Below are positions 38,725 through 48,546 of a DNA stretch of 64,000 bases, piece by piece. The translations under genes and the position numbers were made by a program. The notes under the pieces were generated by a model. It had not been told where the DNA came from and searched no databases. It worked only from the letters and a program-made list of their open reading frames with translations. Each line of letters opens with the position of its first letter. Within the stretch, counting starts at the first letter, position 1. Location: NCBI GenBank assembly GCA_016938235.1, contig JAFGVA010000130.1, positions 52,076 to 116,075 of the forward strand. Direction: 5' to 3'. The stretch comes from Bacteroidales bacterium. Its GTDB lineage: Bacteria > Bacteroidota > Bacteroidia > Bacteroidales > UBA10428.

Positions 38725-40875
38725 TTATTTTGGGTAAGCAATTCTGGCATGATATATTGTATTTAACCTGGCCTTGAAAATCTCTTTAACTCTTTTTATA
38801 TCTCTGAATGTGATATCAGCCTCTTCAAACTGACCTTCATCAATCTGAGAATTGATAATGCGCTCAACAAGCTCACTAATAGTTTCGAGAGAATATTTTT
38901 CAAGACTTCGTGAAGCAGCTTCCACAGAATCAGCCATCATTAAAACAGCATTCTCTTTAGTCATTGGCTTAGGACCGGGATACTGAAAATCTTGAGCATT
39001 TATTATTTTTCCCGGATTCTCGTTTTGGTATGTTCTGTAAAAATATTTCGCCGTAGATGTTCCATGATGGGTTACAATAAAGTTGGCAATAGGTTCCGGC
39101 AGGTTATATTTTTTAGCCAGTTCCATTCCTTTAATTACATGATCAATTATTATTCTGGCACTTTCTTTTAAGTCTTTGTTGGCATGCGGATTAGGACCAC
39201 CTGCCTGATTCTCGGTAAAATACGATGCATCAACCATTTTCCCTATGTCATGATAAAGAGCACCTGTTCTTACAAGCATGGGATTTCCGCCAATATGCCT
39301 TATTGCTTCTTCAGCCAGGTTTGCCACCTGCAATGAGTGTTGAAATGTGGCTGGTGCATTTTCGGCAAGTTTACGAAGTAAAGGCTGATTTGTATCCGAC
39401 AACTCCATAAGAGTTGTATCCGATAAAAATCCAAAAATCTTTTCAAAAAGGTATATCAGTAAGAAGGATATCAGAATCAAGACTCCATTGAGTGCAAAGT
39501 CTCTGAAGTTTAACCACGAAATAAAAGTGAAGCTGCCATCCTGAATTATGGACAGACCAAAATATGTAAATGAATAGGCCATAACAACAAACAAGGCAGC
39601 CAGAAAGAACCTTGATCTGTGATACAGATTAGTAAGACTAAATATAGCCACCATACCTGCGAAAATATTAATAAACACAAATTCGAATCTTGAATCAGCA
39701 AAAAAACCTGCCAGCAGAATAGTTATTACATGAATAAACAAAGCCACACGTTCGTCATAAAAAGTACGAATTATGATAGGTAAGATGGCAAAGGGCACAA
39801 TATAATAGCTAATATTTTCGATGTTATATGCAGTGCGTGCAAGCAGAAGCATTGCAACCATCATAAATAAAATAAATGAAGTCTTGACAATGCTGTTTAA
39901 TATTTCTCTTCGGAAATTAAACATAAAAAGGTAAATTACGCTAAGGGCAATAAGAACCAAAATAATACGACCAGCCCATGCCAGAAAGGAGTTTACCTGT
40001 CCGAATTGTTCCGAATAATCTCTTTTGTATGACTCCAGTATTTGAAATGTTTCGTGGGTAACAATAACCCCTTTTGCAATAATTAATTCTCCTTCCTGAA
40101 TTTTCCCCTTGGTAAGCGATATTTTTTTCTCGCTTTCAATACGCTCAAGATCTGTTTTTTCAGCATTGTAAATCACATTCTCAACTAAATATTTATCAAT
40201 ATCCAGTTCTGAGAAAAAGGCAGAATACCGCTGAATATTTCTGCTGTTATCTTCTTCGATTTTATCAAGTATTAAACCACCAATTGTTAAATATGCCGAT
40301 TTAGCTGTAGGAATAGAGTTAAATGAGGTTTCTTCGGCTTCAGCAATATTATTCCTGAGAATTTTTACTTTCTTAATCTTTTGAATGCCCGTCTCAGAAG
40401 CAGTTGGTTCGCGAACAATACCGGTAACATAGGCTTGTTCAAGAGTTGATGAAATAAAATCACGATATTTGTTTTGCAGGTTTATTAATGAAACGTACCT
40501 GCCACTTTCATAATAGGTTTTTTCGTCATCTATTTTAAATTCGCGTAGTGAATAAACTACCCATTGTTTATCGAAATTTTCTTTAAAAGATTTTAAGTTC
40601 TTTTCAAAAATATCTCCGTTAAAATAAAAATAAAGAGGAAGGTTGTTTATAAGTGAATCTCTTTCAGCCTGTAATTCTGCCTCGGGTTTATAAACAGAAA
40701 AATTAAAATTTGCCACAAGATTTTCATATTTCCAGGGGCTTCCTATACTGTATTCTAAATCGAACTTTCTTTCCCGGGGCAACAGGTATACAATTACCAC
40801 TAATGATGCAACAAACAAAATAATTGTTAATACATGTTTTAAGTAATTCCCAACCTTTGTAAATACCTTATTCAT
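38725..40875 (-). CDS. 7TM-HD (PgpH-like, HDIG) phosphohydrolase
   Basis: Extracellular domain, 7TM region, HD domain 'FQHSLQVANLAEEAIRHIGGNPMLVRTGALYHDIGKMVDASYFTENQ', 'IVTHHGTS'. Confidence 0.92.
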   Translation of the reverse strand: MNKVFTKVGNYLKHVLTIILFVASLVVIVYLLPRERKFDLEYSIGSPWKYENLVANFNFSVYKPEAELQAERDSLINNLPLYFYFNGDIFEKNLKSFKENFDKQWVVYSLREFKIDDEKTYYESGRYVSLINLQNKYRDFISSTLEQAYVTGIVREPTASETGIQKIKKVKILRNNIAEAEETSFNSIPTAKSAYLTIGGLILDKIEEDNSRNIQRYSAFFSELDIDKYLVENVIYNAEKTDLERIESEKKISLTKGKIQEGELIIAKGVIVTHETFQILESYKRDYSEQFGQVNSFLAWAGRIILVLIALSVIYLFMFNFRREILNSIVKTSFILFMMVAMLLLARTAYNIENISYYIVPFAILPIIIRTFYDERVALFIHVITILLAGFFADSRFEFVFINIFAGMVAIFSLTNLYHRSRFFLAALFVVMAYSFTYFGLSIIQDGSFTFISWLNFRDFALNGVLILISFLLIYLFEKIFGFLSDTTLMELSDTNQPLLRKLAENAPATFQHSLQVANLAEEAIRHIGGNPMLVRTGALYHDIGKMVDASYFTENQAGGPNPHANKDLKESARIIIDHVIKGMELAKKYNLPEPIANFIVTHHGTSTAKYFYRTYQNENPGKIINAQDFQYPGPKPMTKENAVLMMADSVEAASRSLEKYSLETISELVERIINSQIDEGQFEEADITFRDIKRVKEIFKARLNTIYHARIAYPK

Positions 40876-41000
40876 ATCGTTTAGACTTATCTTTCGAAAA
40901 TACCAAAAAAAACTACTTGATTTATAATTTTCTGAATAAATGCTTTGATAACCCTCATGTAAACCAAATATTGCTTTGTATTTTTATCTAAAATATAGTT

Positions 41001-41726
41001 ATGAAGATTATTCAGTGTTTTCTCACCTACGTTCCTGTGCGGCATGAACCAAGCCATAAATCAGAACAAATAAGCCAGTTAATCTATGGCGAAACAGCAG
41101 AAATAATTGAAGAAAATAAGGAATGGTTCAGAATAAAAACCACTTTTGATAATTACGAAGGGTGGCTGGAAAAAAAAACAGTTCATTTTCAGACCAATAA
41201 AACAAATGCAATAATTCTTAAAACATTTGCCCGATTGATTGAAAAAAACAATGATTCGCGCTGGCTGTCTGTTGGCAGTGAGATTGACCTTGATAGGACT
41301 GAAGCTGCCGGAGCCTCGGTTTTTATGCCTGAAACCGGATTGGATGACAATAAAATTTCGGATATCGCAATTCAGTTTTTGGGCTCTCCCTATTTGTGGG
41401 GCGGACGTACATTTATGGGCATCGATTGTTCAGGTTTTGTTCAGGTTGTATACAAAAGTCGGGGAATTTCGCTACCCAGAGATGCATCGCAACAGGTAAA
41501 TACCGGCATTGAAGTACCCTTTATTGAAATGGCCAAAGAAGGCGATTTAGCTTTCTTCGAGAATGAAGAAGGAAATATTTCGCATGTAGGAATACTATTG
41601 CCAGAAAACAAAATAATTCATGCATCTGGTCAGGTAAGAATAGATAAGATTGATCATCAGGGTATTGTAAATGCAGATACCGGAAATTATACGCACAAAC
41701 TCAGAATTATTAAGACAATAATTTAA
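41001..41726 (+). CDS. NlpC/P60 family cell-wall peptidase with SH3 domain
   Basis: 'FLGSPYLWGGRTFMGIDCSGFVQVVYKSRGISLPRDASQQV', 'EGDLAFFENEEGNISHVGILL'. Confidence 0.93.
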   Translation: MKIIQCFLTYVPVRHEPSHKSEQISQLIYGETAEIIEENKEWFRIKTTFDNYEGWLEKKTVHFQTNKTNAIILKTFARLIEKNNDSRWLSVGSEIDLDRTEAAGASVFMPETGLDDNKISDIAIQFLGSPYLWGGRTFMGIDCSGFVQVVYKSRGISLPRDASQQVNTGIEVPFIEMAKEGDLAFFENEEGNISHVGILLPENKIIHASGQVRIDKIDHQGIVNADTGNYTHKLRIIKTII

Positions 41727-41788
41727 TATAAAAAAAACCGATGCAAATCTTACACCGGTTCAATATATCGTTTGATTCTCAATCGTTT

Positions 41789-43072
41789 TTAAACAATCAT
41801 ACCGGCACAAATTGTATTATTTGTAGCATCGTCAACCAGAATAACACATCCTGTTATTTTATTTTTCTCGTAAGAATCAAAAATAAGAGGCTGAGTGGTA
41901 CGAATTGTCATTTTTCCTATTTCATTTAATCTTACTGACTTATCCCCGGTAATTTTTTCCAAAGTATTGATATCGATTTTATAGTCAACAGATTTAATTA
42001 CACATTTCACTTCCTTAGTAGTATGCCTAAGGGTATATTTTGCATTAGGCATCAACTCTTTTTCGCTCAGCCAGCAAAATTTAAAAGTAATATCCTGGCC
42101 AACACTTGGCAGATCATCAATAGCTACTATCATATCTCCCCTGCTGATATCAATATCATCTTCGAGCGTAATAGTAACCGATTGCGGAGGGAATGCAGAA
42201 GCCATATTTTCGGCACCCATCATATCAATGGTTTTAACTTTAGAACTCAAGCCAGCCGGAAGAATAGTAACATCGTCACCCGGTTTAAAAACACCTCCTG
42301 CAACACGACCCGCATATCCACGGTAATCGTGCCATTCGGCCTTTTGTGGTCTGACCACATACTGAACCGGAAATCTTTTGTCATTAAAATTTCTGTCGTT
42401 CTTTATATGCAGGTGTTCTAATAAATAAAGTAAGGTTGTACCGTCATACCAGGGCATTCTTTCTGAACGATCAACCACATTATCGCCCTTTAAAGCGCTA
42501 ATTGGAACAAAACGAACATCTTTTACATTCAGCTTATCTGAAACGGCATTGTAATCTTTACGAATCTTCTCATAAACTTCTTCCTTGTAATCAACAAGAT
42601 CCATTTTATTAATACATATAATAACATGAGGTATTTGAAGTAAAGAAGCTATAAACGAATGGCGTATAGTTTGTTCAACTACGCCATTTCTTGCATCTAC
42701 AAGAATAATAGCCGCGTTAGCTGTTGAAGCACCGGTAACCATATTTCGTGTATACTGAACGTGACCGGGAGTATCGGCAATAATAAATTTACGTTTAGGT
42801 GTTGCAAAATACCTGTAGGCAACATCTATAGTAATACCTTGCTCGCGCTCTGCTCTAAGACCATCAGTTAAAAGGGCAAGGTTAACGTGTTCTTCTCCCT
42901 TGTTAATACTGGCTCGCTCAATAGCTTCCATTTGATCTTCGAAGATTGCTTTACTATCGTATAACAACCGACCAATAAGTGTACTTTTCCCGTCGTCAAC
43001 ACTACCTGCGGTGGTGAAGCGAAGGAGTTCCATATTTAAGTATCCGTCTTGTTTATCCTGAAATTCAGACAT
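41789..43072 (-). CDS. cysN: Sulfate adenylyltransferase subunit 1 (GTPase)
   Basis: 'LRFTTAGSVDDGKSTLIGRLLYDSKAIFEDQ', 'DTPGHVQYTRNMVTGASTANAAIILVDAR', 'INKMDLVDY'. Start set at MSEFQDKQDG rather than the extended ORF overlapping cysD. Confidence 0.95.
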   Translation of the reverse strand: MSEFQDKQDGYLNMELLRFTTAGSVDDGKSTLIGRLLYDSKAIFEDQMEAIERASINKGEEHVNLALLTDGLRAEREQGITIDVAYRYFATPKRKFIIADTPGHVQYTRNMVTGASTANAAIILVDARNGVVEQTIRHSFIASLLQIPHVIICINKMDLVDYKEEVYEKIRKDYNAVSDKLNVKDVRFVPISALKGDNVVDRSERMPWYDGTTLLYLLEHLHIKNDRNFNDKRFPVQYVVRPQKAEWHDYRGYAGRVAGGVFKPGDDVTILPAGLSSKVKTIDMMGAENMASAFPPQSVTITLEDDIDISRGDMIVAIDDLPSVGQDITFKFCWLSEKELMPNAKYTLRHTTKEVKCVIKSVDYKIDINTLEKITGDKSVRLNEIGKMTIRTTQPLIFDSYEKNKITGCVILVDDATNNTICAGMIV

Positions 43073-43130
43073 GATATAGTGTTTTTTAATATTTTCAAAA
43101 AATTGAAGTAACCCGAAATTGTGTATAAAA

Positions 43131-44036
43131 TTAGAAGTAGCCTTCTTTTTTCCTGTCTTCCATAGCGGCTTCAGAACGTTTATCGTCCGCACGGCCACCA
43201 CGTTCGGTAGTTCTGGTGGCTGCAACTTCCCTGATAATATCTTCAAGGCTGTTTGCCATAGAAAGTGTTAATCCGGTGCAGGTAATATCGCCGATGGTTC
43301 TGCAACGTACGTCTTTAATTTCAAGCTTTTCTGTATCCTTAAGTTGCATAAAATCAGCTTTCGCCAGCCAGACACCATCGCGGTTAAACACTTCTCTTTT
43401 ATGAGTAAAATATAGGTTTGGAATATCAATATCTTCCATATAAATATATTGCCAAACATCCATTTCGGTCCAGTTACTTAATGGAAATACCCTAAAATGT
43501 TCTCCCATTTTTTTCTTTCCGTTAAAAATGTTCCAAAGCTCTGGTCTTTGGTTTTTGGGATCCCACTGTCCAAATTCGTCTCTGTGTGAAAAGAAACGTT
43601 CCTTTGCCCGGGCTTTTTCTTCGTCGCGGCGTCCGCCACCAAGAGCAACATCAAGTTTAAGTTCTTCAATTGCATCAAGTAATGTAACGGTTTGCAGCAT
43701 ATTTCTGCTTGCATTTATACCCGTTTCTTCAGCAGCTTTTCCCTGATCGATTGAATCCTGCACAAATCTAACCAAACATTGCACACCATGTTCCTTAGCA
43801 AGGTCGTCGCGAAACTTTAAAGTTTCTTCAAAGTTATGTCCTGTATCGATATGTAAAAGTGGAAATGGAACTTTTGCCGGCCAAAATGCCTTCCTGGCAA
43901 GGTGAAACATAACAATTGAATCCTTACCTCCTGAAAACAGTAATGCAGGGCGTTCGAATTGAGCAGCAACCTCACGCATAATATAAATTGATTCTGCTTC
44001 CAGCTCCCTCAAATGGTTGATGTTGTGTTTTTCCAT
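43131..44036 (-). CDS. cysD: Sulfate adenylyltransferase subunit 2
   Basis: 'LLFSGGKDSIVMFHLARKAFWPAKVPFPLLHIDTGHNFEETLKFRD', 'GGRRDEEKARAKERFFSHRDEFGQWDPKNQRPELWN'. Confidence 0.96.
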   Translation of the reverse strand: MEKHNINHLRELEAESIYIMREVAAQFERPALLFSGGKDSIVMFHLARKAFWPAKVPFPLLHIDTGHNFEETLKFRDDLAKEHGVQCLVRFVQDSIDQGKAAEETGINASRNMLQTVTLLDAIEELKLDVALGGGRRDEEKARAKERFFSHRDEFGQWDPKNQRPELWNIFNGKKKMGEHFRVFPLSNWTEMDVWQYIYMEDIDIPNLYFTHKREVFNRDGVWLAKADFMQLKDTEKLEIKDVRCRTIGDITCTGLTLSMANSLEDIIREVAATRTTERGGRADDKRSEAAMEDRKKEGYF

Positions 44037-44071
44037 ATGTTGAATAATCTTATTTTTTCAAGAATGAAGGG

Positions 44072-44079
44072 CAAATATA
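44072..44079 (-). promoter_or_regulatory. Putative Bacteroidota -7 promoter element upstream of cysD
   Basis: Minus strand TATATTTG matches TANNTTTG, 35-45 nt upstream of the cysD start. Confidence 0.4.
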
Positions 44080-44133
44080 ATAAATATGACTTTAATGCCT
44101 AAAGGTTTGAGTATTTACTTAAAAGGCTATTTC

Positions 44134-47100
44134 TTAATGTACAACTATTAGTTTTAAGTTCTGAACCTGCTCACCCTGATTAAGCTGAATGATGTAGTTA
44201 CCATTAGCAATTTGTGAAGTATTTAAACTAATTGTTTCTTCGTTATTTAGAATAGATTTACTGTATTGTTCTATAATCTTCCCGGTTATTGAAATGATTT
44301 TTATTTCAAGAGAACCGTTGCTGAACTTGCCATCAATATTAACACTGGCATCAGCAGGGTTCGGATATAGTTTGGTATTCCATGTTTTATCAGGCAAAAT
44401 TTCAGGAATTGCCGAAAGGTTTAAATCAGCTGTCCAAATTCCCCTGCCATGTGTTGCAACAACAACATTTCCATCAAATATATCCATTTTCCAGATAGAT
44501 ACTGGAGGCAATCCATTATTTGCATAATTCCAGCTTTGGCCGTTATCTGCGGATTCAAATAATCCAATTTCGGTTCCTGCCCAGATTATATTTGTGTCGT
44601 AAGGCATTACAAGAAGATCGGAAACTACAACATCGGGAAAGCCATTAGAGCTGGTACTGTCTGTTCCAAACCCAGAAATATCTTCCCATGTTTTTCCAAA
44701 ATCCATGGTACGTAAAACCTTTGGTTTGTTTCTAAATGAAAACAAAACAAATGCCTCTGCAGGATTAGTGGGGTGAGTAGCAAGTCCGCTAATGAAACCT
44801 AGTTCAACATTTTTGTAAATTTCTGTTGAATCGAATGTTTCTCCGAAATCCTTTGAAACAAACAGGTGCAAATCAGGATTCTCGAACATCCCCCCCCCGG
44901 CCCAAATTACTGCCGGATCTGCTAGAGAAACTTTAACATGATGCATGCTGGTTACAGTTTCGTTCACTGACCAGCCTTCGCCCAGATCAATTAACTGCCA
45001 TTCGTAATGTCCATAGCCAAAGTTAATATGCTTATACAAACCCTTAGAACCTACAACAAAAACAAGATTTGGATTTTTTATTGAATTTGAAAGTTTGGTA
45101 ATAAAAGGACCATCACCATTTAATCCGTCAATCGACCATTCCCAGGATTCTCCAAAGTCGTTTGAAACCTCTATGTAGTTATTATAAACACTACCCAAAA
45201 TACGATTAGGGTACAAAGGATGCCACAAAACTTCAAAACCGTCTCCCTCAATTTTTTTGGTGTATTCTGAATTTGCATCTGCAACACTATTCAGAGGCGA
45301 CTGCCAGGTACCATTATCCTGCATTCCGCCTATATATTCATGCATTCCTGGTCGCTTGGCAACACCATAAAACTGGGTGGTTAAATACCCTTTATTTATC
45401 TGCTCCCAGGTTTTACCGCCATCGCCCGAAAATCCCAAGCCCCCATCGTTCGATTCAATAATATTAAACTTCTCCTGTTGGTGATCGGTAACAAAAAATT
45501 TAATATCATGATGATCAACATGTAAATTCTCATTAAGCCTGTCGTCGGCCAAAACAGTTGTATATGCATCCTGGTATGTAATCGTTCCAAACTTAATATT
45601 CATAGTTGCTTCAGGCAGTTCTGCAGGTTTCCACTCCTTATCTTCTTCTAAAGTTGGCCAAATAAAGTATAAAAGTTTGCTCTCGTAACCGTCTTGTAAA
45701 ATTTCAGCTTCAGGTGTTGACGAATTATATGGATATGCACTTATAAATATATATTCCCTTCCGCTTATATCATCTCCATAAACACGTTCTGAAAGGTTAA
45801 ATGTTCCATCCCTGTCCTGATCCCGGAAGGAAATCATTAGCTGTTGGTCATTATCTAAATCCCAAACCTGAAAGGGCACATCAACATAATCTTCGTAATG
45901 ATAATACTGTGGAGGAACTCCGGCACCCTCTCCCTCAGGAACTGAAAATCTGTGCGCTTTTTGTTTTAATCCATTTCCGAACCTTATTTCAACACTTACA
46001 AAATCATCTACCTCTACATCAGCGTCTTCAACTAAGCCTGTTGATATTGCTCCTCTAAAAAAAGAAGCTCCAAAATTCACAAAACTCATAAAACTTCCGG
46101 TTCCTACAGTATCAACCCGAACAACTGTTGGCTGACTGGTAAATTTTGTTTTTCTAAATTCGAGCAAACCAAAATACACACCACCGATATACACTTTGTT
46201 CTTATCGAATGGATGAGCTGCTACAACATTATTAAACCAACCTTGTGTTTGATGAAAGTTGACAAATAAATCATCGGTATTGTAATTCAGACACCAGCTT
46301 TTCCCACCATCTTCGGAACGGTAAATCTGAGTTTCTGCAGTGGGCGACTCAACTCCTGCATAGAGAATTGAGGTATCGACCGGGCTAATTGTAAGCGAAA
46401 CACGCCGGCACTCTGCAATACCTTCAAAGCTTTTCCCCCAGGTATCTCCAGCGTTATTTGAGCGAATAACTCCTAAAGCGTTCACTCCGGCAAATAAAAC
46501 CTGGGGATTCTTTGGATTCTGAATTAAATCCTGCACAGCATATCCTTTGTAATAGACATTTATCCATGATTCTCCGGCATCCAGTGATTTAAAAAGACCT
46601 TTATTTGTAGCAACCACCAGCACACTATCGTCGTCGGGACTTATCCAAATTTTATTTATAAACCTGAACCTTTTATCATCTTTTGTTGATGCAAGGTGTT
46701 CCCAGGTATTCCCTTTATTTCTTGAAACAAAAATACCGTTCCCGGTGACCATTCCTTCGCCCCCATATCCTTCGCCCGTTCCGGCATAAATTACACTGGT
46801 ATTTGAAGCAGCAATTGCCAAAACAGCAGTTGATAAATTTGGTAGATTTGAAGTAAGGTTTTCCCATGAATTACCACCATCAGTTGTTTTCCAGATTCCT
46901 CCACTTACTGAACCTGCAAACCATGTATTCCCTGTATTATCATCGGGATCTATAATAACAGTTCGAGTTCTTCCACCAACATTTCCCGGGCCACGCTGAA
47001 TCCATTCCAAATCTTCAGTTGATTTGAAATTCACGGTTTTGTTTTTAAGTGCTTTATTGTATTCAGCAAAAGTATAATTGGGTTTATATCCCGATTCTTT

Positions 47101-47265
47101 CTGACCTAAGGGTGTGGTAATTGATTTAAAATAATCGTAGAAACCCTCTGGTTTATCGTAGCCAATTCTCGGATCATTTTCGATCAGAAAACCTTGTTTA
47201 ACTGCAATTACAGATAACAAAAGCAACAATCCAGCAAAAAGGTATATAATATTTCTAACTTTCAT
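44134..47265 (-). CDS. Secreted sortilin/BNR-propeller protein with T9SS type A C-terminal sorting domain
   Basis: 'WIQRGPGNVGGRTRTVIIDPDDNTGNTWFAGSVSGGIWKTTDGGNSWENL', repeated Asp-box-like 'SxDxGxTW' motifs, C-terminal 'KLYPNPADASVNIDGKFSNGSLEIKIISITGKII...NGNYIIQLNQGEQVQNLKLIVVH'. Confidence 0.88.
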   Translation of the reverse strand: MKVRNIIYLFAGLLLLLSVIAVKQGFLIENDPRIGYDKPEGFYDYFKSITTPLGQKESGYKPNYTFAEYNKALKNKTVNFKSTEDLEWIQRGPGNVGGRTRTVIIDPDDNTGNTWFAGSVSGGIWKTTDGGNSWENLTSNLPNLSTAVLAIAASNTSVIYAGTGEGYGGEGMVTGNGIFVSRNKGNTWEHLASTKDDKRFRFINKIWISPDDDSVLVVATNKGLFKSLDAGESWINVYYKGYAVQDLIQNPKNPQVLFAGVNALGVIRSNNAGDTWGKSFEGIAECRRVSLTISPVDTSILYAGVESPTAETQIYRSEDGGKSWCLNYNTDDLFVNFHQTQGWFNNVVAAHPFDKNKVYIGGVYFGLLEFRKTKFTSQPTVVRVDTVGTGSFMSFVNFGASFFRGAISTGLVEDADVEVDDFVSVEIRFGNGLKQKAHRFSVPEGEGAGVPPQYYHYEDYVDVPFQVWDLDNDQQLMISFRDQDRDGTFNLSERVYGDDISGREYIFISAYPYNSSTPEAEILQDGYESKLLYFIWPTLEEDKEWKPAELPEATMNIKFGTITYQDAYTTVLADDRLNENLHVDHHDIKFFVTDHQQEKFNIIESNDGGLGFSGDGGKTWEQINKGYLTTQFYGVAKRPGMHEYIGGMQDNGTWQSPLNSVADANSEYTKKIEGDGFEVLWHPLYPNRILGSVYNNYIEVSNDFGESWEWSIDGLNGDGPFITKLSNSIKNPNLVFVVGSKGLYKHINFGYGHYEWQLIDLGEGWSVNETVTSMHHVKVSLADPAVIWAGGGMFENPDLHLFVSKDFGETFDSTEIYKNVELGFISGLATHPTNPAEAFVLFSFRNKPKVLRTMDFGKTWEDISGFGTDSTSSNGFPDVVVSDLLVMPYDTNIIWAGTEIGLFESADNGQSWNYANNGLPPVSIWKMDIFDGNVVVATHGRGIWTADLNLSAIPEILPDKTWNTKLYPNPADASVNIDGKFSNGSLEIKIISITGKIIEQYSKSILNNEETISLNTSQIANGNYIIQLNQGEQVQNLKLIVVH

Positions 47266-47271
47266 CTACCC

Positions 47272-47841
47272 CTACTTTTTATAATCAACATCTTCAAAAC
47301 CGGTTTTCCTGTATCCAAAGACTAAAACTGTATCTACAAGTGCATCATATGCATCGTAGTAACCTGCACGGAAAAATAATATTTCATCAATATCATCAGC
47401 AGTAAAGGCTATATTTTTAAATGAGTATTCTGCCAGGCTATATATAAAATCAGTAAGAATGAAATTTTCCTGAATATAACCCTCGATACTGATCTTATGA
47501 ATGTCGTACCTACCCATATTTATAACTTCGAGTTGGTCGGTTTTATAGGCAAAAAATCCGGTATCGTTAAGAATCGGAACTTTTATTCTTGTGTCTGAAT
47601 TATACAGATTATTGATAACCAACATATTATCATCGTTTGGTGCCAATGCTGTTGACATATCGTATGGATCTGAAAGATGTCCATCAAGGTCTCCTCCCTG
47701 AAATTCAAATACCACCCAATTCCCGGCCATAGCATAAGGATACCCATCAGCATAATTTACATCAATTCCTTCCGAACAGGATTTAAGTATAAATGCCAGA
47801 ATAAGAATGTAAAAACTAATATTTTTAAAAGACTTAATCAT
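47272..47841 (-). CDS. Surface lipoprotein, putative lipid-binding hydrolase-like family
   Basis: Lipobox 'ILILAFILKSCSEG'; 189 aa; 'YPYAMAGNWVVFEF'; located in a Sus operon. Confidence 0.6.
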   Translation of the reverse strand: MIKSFKNISFYILILAFILKSCSEGIDVNYADGYPYAMAGNWVVFEFQGGDLDGHLSDPYDMSTALAPNDDNMLVINNLYNSDTRIKVPILNDTGFFAYKTDQLEVINMGRYDIHKISIEGYIQENFILTDFIYSLAEYSFKNIAFTADDIDEILFFRAGYYDAYDALVDTVLVFGYRKTGFEDVDYKK

Positions 47842-47848
47842 TGCTCAA

Positions 47849-48544
47849 TTATTCAAATATTTTGCTCCAGGAAACATTAATATTATTTCCAGTATAGGGT
47901 TCGTCAATCAACCTTACGGTCCATACTAGAGACGACAGTGTATATTCACCGCTAGATGCACTATAATTGCCAAAATCTCCTTCTCCAGGTAACAGTACCA
48001 ATTCATGATTACCTATGTCAACAAACATACCCTTCATTTCACTTCCGGGATAGCCGAAAACTTCAGAGCATTTATACAATCCCTTCTCATTAATTTTGGT
48101 TACTGTCATTTCTGCTAATGGAGACCAAAGGGTTCCTTCATACTTTCCTGATAAATCGTTTTCTGAGATTTCGGCATGAGTTACTGACACAATTCTTTTT
48201 CCTAAAGCATAAAGTCCATCACTATTTTCTGAATAATAATAAATTAGATAAACACCAACTACGGTTAAATCGACCTCTCCGAAAGTAATAACCGACAATT
48301 CTTTATCTCCATCAAAGGCCACAGCACCGGGATCGACATATTCACCACTATCCTGAACTATATATGATACAAATTCACCGCCATATAATTCAAATTTTGG
48401 TAATTGCGAAACATGCGAAACTCCTTCGGTATGATTCCATTCTTCGCAGGCAGAAAACAACAATATAATCGCGAATATAATTAAGCCTGATATAATTCTT
48501 TCAGGATAACTAAACTGACAATATGCTATAATTCCTCTTTTCAT
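47849..48544 (-). CDS. Lipoprotein with DUF5011/DUF5012-like Ig-type domain
   Basis: Lipoprotein signal 'IIFAIILLFSACEEW'; 'FVSYIVQDSGEYVDPGAVAFDGDKELSVITFGEVDLTVVGVYLIYYYSENSDG'. Confidence 0.65.
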   Translation of the reverse strand: MKRGIIAYCQFSYPERIISGLIIFAIILLFSACEEWNHTEGVSHVSQLPKFELYGGEFVSYIVQDSGEYVDPGAVAFDGDKELSVITFGEVDLTVVGVYLIYYYSENSDGLYALGKRIVSVTHAEISENDLSGKYEGTLWSPLAEMTVTKINEKGLYKCSEVFGYPGSEMKGMFVDIGNHELVLLPGEGDFGNYSASSGEYTLSSLVWTVRLIDEPYTGNNINVSWSKIFE

Positions 48545-48546
48545 TT

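Noticed and set aside
41729-41760. Hairpin AACCG...CGGTT between nlpC and cysN
   Set aside because: Only a 5-bp stem with a long loop; possible weak terminator but not strong enough to list.
43073-43246. N-terminal extension of the cysN ORF
   Set aside because: Overlaps cysD in another frame; the conserved CysN start is MSEFQDKQDGYLNMELLRF at 43072.
44040-44133. Riboswitch or terminator between the sortilin-like gene and cysD
   Set aside because: Only short AT-rich complementarity; a promoter-like TATATTTG is the only credible signal.
44134-47265. Glycoside hydrolase (xyloglucanase/sialidase) call for the BNR-propeller proteins
   Set aside because: Asp-box propeller repeats are common to many non-enzymatic sortilin-like proteins; catalytic residues were not identified.
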